A stretch of DNA of 7,729 nt from NCBI GenBank assembly GCA_022561675.1, contig JADFQT010000117.1:1-7729 (forward strand), read 5' to 3'. Below the pieces are notes generated by a model. It was not told the DNA's origin, ran no database searches, and saw only the letters and a list, made by a program, of their open reading frames with translations. Shown here piece by piece: positions 1-6,636 of this stretch. Each line of letters opens with the position of its first letter. Within the stretch, counting starts at the first letter, position 1. The position numbers and the translations under genes were made by a program. The stretch comes from Chloroflexota bacterium. GTDB taxonomy: Bacteria > Chloroflexota > Dehalococcoidia > Lucifugimonadales > UBA3495.

Positions 1-1755
1 GCTTCTCCAATGCTGTTGCCCGGCGTCCAGGCTTTGGCCAGAGAACAAGAATCGGTAAATCGGGAAGTGGCGGTAAAGGGTCGCTTGGTGTTTCCCAAAC
101 GCGCTGAGTTAACCTTCGAAAGCAGCGGCGATGTTGGGGAAATTCTGGTGGAGGAAGGAGAGCGGGTCAGGGAAGGTCAGGTGCTGGCCCGGCTGGACGA
201 GGTCACCGTTTCTGGATTGGAAGTGGCGCTGGCCCAGGCCGAGTTGGACCTTGACCTGGCCAAAGATGCCCTGGAGAAGGCCAGGGAAGAGTTTGCCGGC
301 ACTCCGCTGGAGAAGGCGGAGTTCGAGCAAAAAATAGCAACGGCCAGAAAGGCCAAGGAAGACGCGGAGGAGAAGCTGGCCGATTTCCAGCGAGATTACC
401 AGCAGGACTTGGCCGATACCTTGAAGGCGAAAGCTGAGCAGGAGGTTGCGCTGGACGCGGCCCAGGAAAAGCTGGAAGACTTTCAGCGGGACTCGAACCA
501 AGACCTGGCCGGCGCCTTAACCACTAAGGTTGCCGCCGATCTGGCCCTGGCTGATGCCTTGGAGCAGTTAGGACATCATGGGCGGGACCGGGACCAGGAC
601 ATAGCCGTCGCGGTAGAGGACCGGGCCACCGCGGAAACCGCCTTGGATAATTTAATGGAGTCTCTGGCGGAGTTCGATAAGGACTATCAGCTAGATTTGG
701 CCGATGCCCGGCTGGCGGTGGGTGACGCCAAAAATACTGTGGAGGCAGCCGAGGACGCGCTGACCGATTTCATTAGACCTCTGGGTTCCACCAAGAGCTT
801 CGGCTCGAATGAGGACGAAGAAGAGAACGAAGAATTGAGAGAAATCCGCCGTTTGCAGACCGCCGTCCAATTGGCGAGAACCGTCCTGGTCCAGGCCGAG
901 ATCGAGCTTAGGGAGCTGGAAGGTGACCGGATGCTGCTGCTTCAGGCCCGGCAGGCGGCTGTCGATGCCGCCCAATTCGCCTTCCAAGAGTCGGGAGACA
1001 AAGTCGCTGAGGTGAGAGATCCCTCTGACCAGCAACTGGAGCTGGAAAAAAGGCAGGCGGCGGTGGATACGGCTCGCGCCAAGCTGGAGCAGGCTGATGC
1101 CGACCTGGAGGAGGAGATGGAGGGTCCCGACCCTCTCGTGCTGGCCGAGTTGGAAGCTGTCGTGGAAGCGGCTCGCGCCAAGCTGGAGCAGGCCAACGCC
1201 GACCTGGAGGAGGAGATGGCGGGTCCGGATCAGGCGGAGCTGGAGCTGCGACAAAAGGATGCCGCCCAGAAGCGGGAGGCGTTTATCGATTTAGCGGATG
1301 GCCCGGATCCCTTTCAGGTAGCTTTGAAAACAGCGGAAGTGGCTGCTGTGCTGGCCAAGGTTGAGGACGCTCTGGAAGATCTCCTTGGCTCTACCCTACG
1401 CGCCCCCTTCGATGGAATTGTGTCCTTGGTCAACTTGGAAATCGACGATCCGGTGAACGATGAATCCCGCGTGATGGAGATAGTTGACCCCAGGCAGGCT
1501 GAAGTAGCGGGATTGGTGGATGCTATAGACCTGCCTTTCGTCCGGGTCCAGGCCCTGGCCCGATTGCGAATAGACTCGCTTCCCGGAAGGGAGCTGTCCG
1601 GCGTCGTTACCACCGTCGGAGAGAACCCGCGCACGGAAAGGGGAGTGGTGAGCTACAGCATTGATATCGCGGTGGAGCTGCCAAATGATGTGGTGGTGCC
1701 CATCGAGCCCAGCAGCGTTGCCGTGGTGGTATTCTACGAAGCCCCTTCTGGGTGA
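1..1755 (+). CDS. HlyD/AcrA-type membrane fusion (periplasmic adaptor) protein, 5' end outside window
   Basis: Adaptor subunit of an efflux or secretion pump; it would link an inner-membrane ABC or RND transporter to the outside. The frame is open to base 1. Counting from the ATG at 10 (581 residues), the first residues, ending VQALA, look like the end of a signal peptide, so the true start is probably upstream. Residues 20-65 form the first half of a biotinyl-lipoyl domain (GDVGEILVEEGERVREGQVLARLDE region). Residues 66-455 are a very long, Glu/Ala/Leu-rich coiled-coil hairpin, with a likely tip at about 254-275 (Pro/Gly/Ser followed by an acidic run). The second lipoyl half begins at 462 (TLRAPFDGIVSLV), and a beta-barrel follows to 581. 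The hairpin is much longer than in AcrA and contains internal repeats (annotated separately). No transporter gene is adjacent; the next gene is convergent. Family assignment is firm; the substrate is unknown. Confidence 0.9.
   Translation, partial: ASPMLLPGVQALAREQESVNREVAVKGRLVFPKRAELTFESSGDVGEILVEEGERVREGQVLARLDEVTVSGLEVALAQAELDLDLAKDALEKAREEFAGTPLEKAEFEQKIATARKAKEDAEEKLADFQRDYQQDLADTLKAKAEQEVALDAAQEKLEDFQRDSNQDLAGALTTKVAADLALADALEQLGHHGRDRDQDIAVAVEDRATAETALDNLMESLAEFDKDYQLDLADARLAVGDAKNTVEAAEDALTDFIRPLGSTKSFGSNEDEEENEELREIRRLQTAVQLARTVLVQAEIELRELEGDRMLLLQARQAAVDAAQFAFQESGDKVAEVRDPSDQQLELEKRQAAVDTARAKLEQADADLEEEMEGPDPLVLAELEAVVEAARAKLEQANADLEEEMAGPDQAELELRQKDAAQKREAFIDLADGPDPFQVALKTAEVAAVLAKVEDALEDLLGSTLRAPFDGIVSLVNLEIDDPVNDESRVMEIVDPRQAEVAGLVDAIDLPFVRVQALARLRIDSLPGRELSGVVTTVGENPRTERGVVSYSIDIAVELPNDVVVPIEPSSVAVVVFYEAPSG
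376..759 (+). repeat. Four tandem 96-bp (32-residue) repeats in the adaptor hairpin
   Basis: Residues 123-250 divide exactly into four 32-residue units without gaps. They begin LADFQRDYQQDLAD, LEDFQRDSNQDLAG, LGHHGRDRDQDIAV and LAEFDKDYQLDLAD, and a fifth start (LTDF) follows at 760. Unit 3 is the most diverged. The conserved core is (F/H)-x-(R/K)-D-x-x-(Q/L)-D-(L/I)-A. The repeats lie in the first helix of the hairpin and must set its length. Confidence 0.85.
1072..1230 (+). repeat. Direct repeat, 99-bp period, in the second hairpin helix
   Basis: Bases 1072-1131 and 1171-1230 encode ARAKLEQADADLEEEM-EGPD and ARAKLEQANADLEEEM-AGPD. The two 60-base blocks differ at six positions by my reading. 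The spacing is 99 bases (33 codons, equal to three hendecads), so the duplication keeps both reading frame and coiled-coil register. The similarity at DNA level points to a fairly recent duplication. Confidence 0.85.
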
Positions 1756-1758
1756 AGG

Positions 1759-1804
1759 CCAGAACCCTGGACCTGAGGGGGAAAACCGGGTGACCCAGGG
1801 CTGG
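1759..1804. terminator. Hairpin between convergent genes, possible terminator
   Basis: CCAG-AA-CCCTGG (1759-1770) can pair with CCAGGG-CTGG (1795-1804), giving ten base pairs with a two-base bulge and a 24-base loop. It begins four bases after the adaptor stop codon. There is no clear T-tract on either strand, so intrinsic termination is only a possibility. The rest of 1756-1984 shows no gene that I can support. Confidence 0.3.
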
Positions 1805-1984
1805 TTCGCACTGGTGACTGCGCTCCTAAACTTAGGTAAAAGTGAAACTCGCAGGGTTCCGTATGACGGACTGTGTAGATCCAGCCTTTGGCTTTCGTTC
1901 AGGAACTGTCCGGCGGGTAGGGCTGGCACATAACAGCGATTACCCTTTTCTGGCTCCAGCCTCACCCCAAGCGGCTGCTGGATT

Positions 1985-2692
1985 TCATTCCGGCGGACGT
2001 TGGTAGCGGTAACCATACCCCCGGACGGTAATGATGGGAGATGCCGCCTCATCGTTATCAGCCCTGGCGCAGCCGCTGGTCAGCTTCTTTCTCAGATTGC
2101 TGATATGCCATTTCACCAGGTCGAAGGTGTCGTACTCTTTGCCCCAAACATTGGTGAGCAAATACTCCAGCGATAGGGCTTCGCCCGGCCTTTGTACTAA
2201 CAGGGAGAGCAGAGAATACTCTATGGGAGTAAGCTCTCTGGACTCTCCACCGACGTAAACCTAACGCCGACTATGATCCACCATCAGTAGAGGGTCGGAG
2301 TAGATCGACGAATCGTCGGCGGCAGGCGGCCACTGGGAGCGGCGCAGGCAGGCCTCCACCCGGGCCACCAGCTCCCGGCCACTTACCGGCTTGGTCACGT
2401 AATCGTCGGCGCCGGCGCTGAAAGCCTGCACCTTTTCAGTCGTCTGGTCCAATCCGGTCAGCACAATCAATGGAATATGGGAAATCTCCCTGATCCGGCG
2501 GCATAGCTCAAACCCGTCCATGTTGGGCATCATCAGGTCCACTATGGCCAGGTCCGGGCGCAGCACAAAAAACTCGCGTAGTCCCGCTACACCGTCCGCG
2601 GCGGTGATGGTTTCATAACCGGCGTCGCCGAATAATTGCTCCAAGAACTCCAAAACCGAGGGTTCATCATCCACTAGTAACAGCTTGGTCAT
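1985..2692 (-). pseudogene. OmpR/PhoB-type response regulator, broken by an in-frame TAG and a frameshift
   Basis: Transcription factor of a two-component system, presumably phosphorylated by the histidine kinase encoded just upstream. From the ATG at 2692 (a GAGG sits four bases before it) the receiver domain is complete: Asp8/Asp9, phosphoacceptor Asp52 in VDLMMP, Thr79 and Lys101 in TKP. Translation stops at TAG 2263-2261 after residue 143 (VDHSRR-stop). The same frame then continues as a winged-helix domain (VYVGGESRELTPIEYSLLS, ...VKWHISNLRKKADQRL) until TGA 2060-2058. The final wing (ADNDEAASPIITVRGYGYRYQ) is in another frame and ends at TGA 1987-1985; removing one G from the GGG at 2064-2062 joins the two. 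Reconstructed length is about 235 residues, normal for the family. Only a receiver-only protein would be made as written. Sequencing error cannot be excluded. Confidence 0.88.
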
Positions 2693-2722
2693 TATCCTCG
2701 AACTGCCGAAAAGAAGAGTCAG

Positions 2723-2757
2723 CGGAGGTGAATTTTGGTGACAGCGTATCACCTCCG
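2723..2757 (-). promoter_or_regulatory. Inverted repeat in the response-regulator leader, containing a Shine-Dalgarno/anti-Shine-Dalgarno pair
   Basis: CGGAGGTGA and TCACCTCCG form a perfect 9-bp inverted repeat with a 17-base loop, 31-65 bases upstream of the regulator ATG. On the transcribed strand the first arm contains GGAGGTGA, an ideal Shine-Dalgarno sequence, and the second arm matches the anti-Shine-Dalgarno end of 16S rRNA. It could be an operator, a folded leader or a coincidence. A short frame from ATG 2762 to TGA 2669-2667 (31 codons) runs through it and overlaps the regulator start. Confidence 0.4.
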
Positions 2758-2840
2758 AACATCTATATCAACCGCGGATTGGAGCGAAAATAGGGGCCTG
2801 ACCGCGCCGGTTTAGACAGCAATTTCCGAGTCCGCCGAGC

Positions 2841-2869
2841 ATTATAACCGGATGCTAGACCCCTGGCCA
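2841..2869 (-). promoter_or_regulatory. Candidate sigma-70 promoter for the response regulator
   Basis: On the minus strand there is a perfect -10 TATAAT (2846-2841), a 17-base spacer and a -35 TGGCCA (2869-2864, four of six matches to TTGACA). It lies between the kinase stop and the regulator start and implies a leader of roughly 140 bases. The regulator may therefore be expressed independently of the kinase. No gene is seen elsewhere in 2693-2930. Confidence 0.5.
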
Positions 2870-2930
2870 TAGGTGGTAAAGTTTGGTTGAGCTAGGGTTA
2901 AAGTTCTTGAAAGATTTGGCCGGTTCGGGT

Positions 2931-4517
2931 CTAATCTGCCGCCGAAGGCTCCAGTTCCTGCTGAGGAGGAGTGGATTGAGGCAAGCCGGCTCCTTCGTTG
3001 CAATCCGCTGCCCGGGCATACGCTGCCGGAAGATAGATAGTGAAAGTGCTCCCTTCGCCCTCCTGGCTTTGCACCTCGATCTCGCCGCCGCTGTCTTGAA
3101 CAATCTTGTGGGTTATGTGCAAACCCAACCCGGTTCCTTTGCCAGCCGGCTTGGTGGTGAAAAATGCGTCGAAGATCCGGTCCAGGTTTTCCCGGGAAAT
3201 CCCTCTTCCGGTATCGGCGCAGGAAATCCAGGCCCGACTGTCCTCCATGCCGGTGCTCAGGGTTAATGTATGGCCCGGCTCCATGGCGTCAACCGCGTTG
3301 AGCACCAGATTCATTAGGGCCTGCTCAAGCTGATTAGGCACCGCTCGGGTGGCAATCAGGTTAGGATGATAGGCTCTGCGCACCCTAATGCCCCGGCCCT
3401 CCAAACGGTGTGCTACCAGCCTAAGGGTACTGTCAGCAACCTGATTCAAGTCCACCAGCGCGGGAGTCTGCTCGTTACGGGAGTAAACCAACATGCCCTG
3501 AACTACTTTGGCGATGCGGTCGGACATTTCGGAGATAACCGTCACATACTGCAACGCTTCGGGAGTTTTCAAGTGGCTTTCCGGGTTGGATAGCAGCAAC
3601 TCGGTCATGCCAGCGATGGCGAAATTGGGATTGTTAACCTCATGGGCGACTCCGGCCGCCAGGGTGCCTACCGAGGCGAGTCTACCCGACTGCAACAGCT
3701 GGGCTTGAGTTTCCTTCAACTCCTCCAGTTGGAGCCGGACCTCCTTGTACAACAGCGCCTTCTCAATCGCGGCGGCGGCTGACGCGCCGACCTGTTTCAG
3801 GAGATCTATTTCGTCGGTCGAAAATGATCTCCCGGAGGCTTTGGGGCCTAGAAGGAGTAATCCAACCAATTCACTGCCGCATTTTAGGGGAAGGAAAAGA
3901 TTAATATTCTGTTCCTGAACGAATTCACGGCTATTCTTGGGTCCCGCCAGCCAGTTGGAGAGAGCAAACATCTCGGGGGCCAAACAAAAGTCATGATGCC
4001 TGGTTATGGTCTTTAGCCAAGAGGCCGGCCAATCAATAGTGGATGAAGGGGCTGGGGCGCTTCCCACCTCCATAGCTGACCACGATGAATCGTTATGTCG
4101 GTTGGGGAGTATGAGAACCACCGGAGAGCACTCCATGGCCCGTTGAACCAGCGGGATCAGGGAACGAGACAATTTGTCCAAGTCGGTTAGGTTTTCCGTC
4201 CTGGCGTTGAACCGGTTCAGCTCTTGCAGGGCCTCCCAGCGGCGCCGGTAAAAAAGGCGGTCCATGCCGGCCCTGCTCCTTTGCATCAGGGGCGAGAAGG
4301 CCATGTAGCCCAGGGCCATCAAGCCAAGGCCCACGGCGACCGGCATGGTCGTCCAGGGGGATCCCATACTTCTGTGCACCAAGTAGCTCGTGATGGTTCC
4401 CAAGCCGGCCGCCACGGTCAGCACCACCAGAAATTCAATCGACCTGCGCCGCGCCACAGCTAGTTCGGCCAAGCGCCGTCGCTGCGTTGCAATCTTGCCG
4501 CCAACTGAGGTTAGCAT
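2931..4517 (-). CDS. GAF-domain sensor histidine kinase, NtrB-like catalytic core
   Basis: Membrane-bound sensor that autophosphorylates and passes phosphate to a response regulator, most likely the one encoded downstream. The 528 residues contain two predicted membrane helices (about 28-48 and 55-77), the linker MDRLFYRRRW (85-94), a GAF domain (about 105-255), a coiled-coil linker (252-282), a HisKA domain with phosphoacceptor His292 in AHEVNNP, and an ATPase domain with N-box Asn403/Asn407, G1 DTGRGIS (435-441), F-box FFTTKP (452-457) and G2 GTGLGL (461-466). All catalytic boxes are intact. A Pro/Gln/Ala-rich tail (500-528) follows. The ATG at 4517 has GGGAG eight bases upstream, and an in-frame TAG about 40 bases further up limits extension. 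The signal is unknown; the short membrane part and lack of an extracellular domain suggest cytoplasmic or membrane sensing. HEVNNPNFAI departs from the usual HEINNPL. Confidence 0.93.
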   Translation of the reverse strand: MLTSVGGKIATQRRRLAELAVARRRSIEFLVVLTVAAGLGTITSYLVHRSMGSPWTTMPVAVGLGLMALGYMAFSPLMQRSRAGMDRLFYRRRWEALQELNRFNARTENLTDLDKLSRSLIPLVQRAMECSPVVLILPNRHNDSSWSAMEVGSAPAPSSTIDWPASWLKTITRHHDFCLAPEMFALSNWLAGPKNSREFVQEQNINLFLPLKCGSELVGLLLLGPKASGRSFSTDEIDLLKQVGASAAAAIEKALLYKEVRLQLEELKETQAQLLQSGRLASVGTLAAGVAHEVNNPNFAIAGMTELLLSNPESHLKTPEALQYVTVISEMSDRIAKVVQGMLVYSRNEQTPALVDLNQVADSTLRLVAHRLEGRGIRVRRAYHPNLIATRAVPNQLEQALMNLVLNAVDAMEPGHTLTLSTGMEDSRAWISCADTGRGISRENLDRIFDAFFTTKPAGKGTGLGLHITHKIVQDSGGEIEVQSQEGEGSTFTIYLPAAYARAADCNEGAGLPQSTPPQQELEPSAAD

Positions 4518-4650
4518 AGTGCCGACTCCCGGGCTTCGGGACAGCTTGAAATGCTAACTGATGGGGACGGTGCCGGAGAGGCTTGATGGGAAGATTGGGC
4601 TAAGAGATGGGGGATGTAGGTGCCGTGGGAGGTTCGACCCTTAATCGCGA

Positions 4651-4674
4651 GAAAATCGATTATCTTCGATTTTC
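4651..4674. promoter_or_regulatory. Perfect 9-bp inverted repeat in the kinase leader
   Basis: GAAAATCGA, a six-base loop TTATCT and TCGATTTTC form a perfect hairpin or dyad about 135-158 bases upstream of the kinase start. It lies downstream of the candidate promoter at 4842-4869, so it would be transcribed. It could be an operator or an RNA hairpin; it lacks the GC-rich stem plus T-tract of a classic terminator. Confidence 0.4.
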
Positions 4675-4841
4675 GGTGGGGGACGGAGCAACCGACATTT
4701 GGGGCTGGATGATAATGGTCGTTCCACCGTCGATCCGAAGAGGCAACGACCGAAAAAAAATGGTCTAACAGAAACCCTGTGGCCGAAAATTGGTAGCCGC
4801 TCATCCACCCTTTTCCGTCGGATCATGATTCGTGGCGGTGC

Positions 4842-4869
4842 ATTATACCAAATTCCGCGGAAAAGTTAA
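4842..4869 (-). promoter_or_regulatory. Candidate extended -10 promoter for the histidine kinase
   Basis: On the minus strand there is TGG-TATAAT, a perfect -10 (4847-4842) with an extended TGn element. A -35-like TTAACT lies 16 bases upstream (4869-4864, four of six). It points toward the kinase and would give a leader of roughly 320 bases. A TTCCGCGGAA palindrome lies in the spacer and could be an operator half of the control region. Confidence 0.5.
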
Positions 4870-5251
4870 TAGCAATTATTCGGCCGATTCGTCCGAGTTC
4901 CCAACCGATTCCTGGACGGGAGTCGGAAAGAAAACGGCTTAAATCAGCGAGATGCCGAAAGCCTGCAACCCCCTTACTATTAGACTGGCTAACAGGAGGC
5001 TGGTCACGATTGCGAGAAACAAAGTAGAGGGTCTTTTGAACATCCGCCAACCTCAGTTACATCTACTACAACAATCCCAGAGTAACAGGTGGTGGTGCCG
5101 GTTATGGTGGGAAAAGCAACAGGCATATTGTGCCCCGGTAACGGCGGCGTTAAGTTTTCTCGTTGGGTTACTTAGCAGCAAAGAGGGAAATCGGCGGCCG
5201 AGGCAAGCGGGCGGGATTGAAGCGCAGTGACCCGGAGGAATTTTTCGGCTT

Positions 5252-5500
5252 TCACCCTTCCGGTTTCTGGTTGAATAACCCGTTATATAGCAGCCAGACG
5301 GCGTCCCGATCCGTCAAGTTCAACAATGGCGCTACATCAAATAGCTGGCGCAGCAGCTCAATCCTGCGAGCTTCGCTTTCCGGCGGTGGGGCATACCCGC
5401 GCAGCAGACACCATTTGGCATACTCCTGCAGAACGTTGAGGCACAGGGTCATCTGTTCTTTAGGGTCTGCCAGGACGGTGTTGGTCACTGCCTCCGCCAT
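5252..5500 (-). CDS. Small protein of unknown function (82 residues)
   Basis: I do not recognise this protein. The chosen start is the ATG at 5500, because GGAGGG (5509-5504) lies three bases upstream; an in-frame start at 5542 would add 14 residues but has no comparable ribosome-binding site. The product looks soluble and mostly alpha-helical: an N-terminal amphipathic stretch (residues 16-35, MTLCLNVLQEYAKWCLLRGY), a Pro-rich turn (APPPESEA) and a second helical half (RRIELLRQLFDV, then DRDAVWLLYNGLF). There is no signal peptide, zinc motif or membrane helix; two Cys are present but not paired in a motif. It stands alone between the broken hydrolase and the gene-free stretch. Codon use and the strong ribosome-binding site support a real gene; its role is unknown. 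Confidence 0.65.
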   Translation of the reverse strand: MAEAVTNTVLADPKEQMTLCLNVLQEYAKWCLLRGYAPPPESEARRIELLRQLFDVAPLLNLTDRDAVWLLYNGLFNQKPEG

Positions 5501-5693
5501 CTTCCCTCCGGCTACAATTGGGGAGCTTGTTGGTAACCCCAAGTTATATAACAGAGGTGGAGGAATGGGGGCGGTAAGGGTATCGGATGGGGGGCAGTCG
5601 GGTTAATTTCGGGAACTGCGCGGTAAATATTCGCTGCTTTTCGCGGCCGGTCCAGCGTCACCAGCCGGCGCGAGCCAAGACTAGCTTTGAGGA

Positions 5694-6388
5694 CTAACTT
5701 CCGGGAGACAGCAAGTCTTCAATTGCCTGGTTGACGGTTTCGGGTCGTTCCACCATGGGAAAGTGTCCGGCTTGGTCCAGCTTGAGGTATTTGGAGCCGG
5801 CCACGGCCAGATGCATATCCAATTCGTATTCCGGGGGGTGCCCCGGGTCGTCCACGCCACGGATCAGCAGCAGCGGCGCCTTGAGCGTATGGATGCGGTC
5901 CCGGACATCGAATTGGTCTATCGTCACCAGGTCTCGATACTGGGACATGGGTCCGACTTCCTCGTGGCGCTGGATCAGATGGTCTCGGAGCGAGGGTTCT
6001 ATGAACATCATGGCGTGGCGCATAGCCTCCAGCCATTCCTGGTAGACGCCCGGGTCTTCCAACGCGCGAAGCCGAAACTCCAATGTTCCCGGTGCCCGCT
6101 TCTTGGGACCCATGGAGACGGTCATCAATGCCAGAGCCTGAACCTCTTCCGGGTAATCCAAGGCGTATTGCAGCGCTATGCAGGCCCCTAGAGTAAAACC
6201 CACCAGGACCAGGTCTTCTTTTCGCTCTTGGGACCACAGCCAGCCCCGCAACCACTCGGTGTAGCGTTCTACGTCCTGGCAGGCCGTCCCGTCGGGGTGT
6301 CCCGGCAGAGTGGGCGCCAGGCTGTTGGGAAAGTGGCGCAGCCGCCCGCGCCGGGGCCGTGGATAAATACAAAATTGCTCAAGCTCAT
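5694..6388 (-). pseudogene. Alpha/beta-fold hydrolase, frameshifted and lacking the nucleophile serine
   Basis: Member of the alpha/beta hydrolase superfamily (esterase/lipase-like; substrate unknown). From ATG 6388 the protein begins MSLSNFVFIHGPGAGG, the normal first strand and HG oxyanion-hole segment. The family pattern then jumps to another frame: HFPNSLAPTLPGHPDGTACQ starts at 6335, so a net frameshift lies in 6336-6350. Probably a few codons were also lost there, since the usual Trp-containing segment is missing. The second frame runs to TAG 5696-5694. The nucleophile elbow reads LVGFTLGACIAL, where G-x-S-x-G is expected; the Ser position is Thr (ACT, 6194-6192). The acid (GVDDPGHPPEY) and His (AGHFPMVERP) motifs are intact. 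Reconstructed length of about 231 residues is slightly short. A frameshift plus nucleophile loss argues for a non-functional gene. A good promoter lies upstream. Confidence 0.85.
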
Positions 6389-6498
6389 CCCTTTGGGACT
6401 GGGGCCAGGTCTAGGGGAGGCCAGGGATGCCGCTAAATAGACGGCACTATTGGCCCCCGGCACTTGCGGCCCCCACAGTGATTGGTCTGGGTGCCGCC

Positions 6499-6527
6499 AT
6501 TCTAAGCAGGAAGGAACCTGCGGTCAA
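6499..6527 (-). promoter_or_regulatory. Strong sigma-70-like promoter for the hydrolase, with a dyad in the spacer
   Basis: On the minus strand: -35 TTGACC (6527-6522, five of six), a 17-base spacer, and -10 TAGAAT (6504-6499, five of six). The spacer contains a GCAGG-TTCCTT-CCTGC dyad (6521-6506) that fills 16 of its 17 bases, a typical position for a repressor or MerR-type activator site. The implied leader is about 105 bases. Confidence 0.55.
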
Positions 6528-6572
6528 TCGACGGGGGAGATGTCGGTAACGGTAAAGCGGACGCTATCACCC

Positions 6573-6594
6573 GGGTGCCGGGCGGGTGCCGGGC
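6573..6594. repeat. Perfect 11-bp tandem duplication
   Basis: GGGTGCCGGGC occurs twice back to back (6573-6583 and 6584-6594). Eleven is not a multiple of three, so it would shift the frame of any gene it interrupted. It falls in the gap between the glycosylase remnant and the hydrolase, beside a short protein-like stretch described among the findings. Confidence 0.8.
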
Positions 6595-6636
6595 CGTTTC
6601 AATCGAGCGCCGGCCCCAGCAAGGTTAACCACAATG

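Larger units (their letters stand above)
4518..5251. other. 734-bp stretch with no convincing gene
   Basis: I read all six frames here. Several short frames exist on both strands, but none has a recognisable domain or membrane segment. The most notable runs on the minus strand from ATG 4804 to TAA 4513-4511 (97 codons). It follows a good promoter and overlaps the kinase start by seven bases (ATGCTAA), but its sequence resembles no family I know. I see no tRNA fold and no mobile-element remnant. A hairpin and a promoter within the stretch are listed separately. Confidence 0.6.

Noticed and set aside
691..1254. Long minus-strand frames opposite the adaptor gene
   Set aside because: They are shadows of a repetitive, Glu/Ala/Leu-rich coding region; the translations are low-complexity Leu/Gln/Ser strings with no domain.
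2031..2258. Plus-strand frame of 75 codons
   Set aside because: It is the complement of the stranded winged-helix domain of the response regulator, which has clear family motifs on the minus strand.
2261..2263. Programmed readthrough of the regulator TAG
   Set aside because: A frameshift further downstream also breaks the output domain, and no readthrough context is evident; pseudogenisation or sequence error is simpler.
4629..4645. GGTTCGACCC, resembling a tRNA T-loop
   Set aside because: The flanking bases do not form a T-arm stem, and no acceptor or anticodon arm can be drawn around it.
4823..5230. Short frames on both strands (75 codons minus, 92 codons plus)
   Set aside because: No ribosome-binding site, recognisable domain or gene-like composition supports either.
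5719..6372. 217-codon minus-strand frame over the hydrolase
   Set aside because: It is Arg/Pro/Gly-rich with no motifs, while the hydrolase motifs lie in the two other minus-strand frames.
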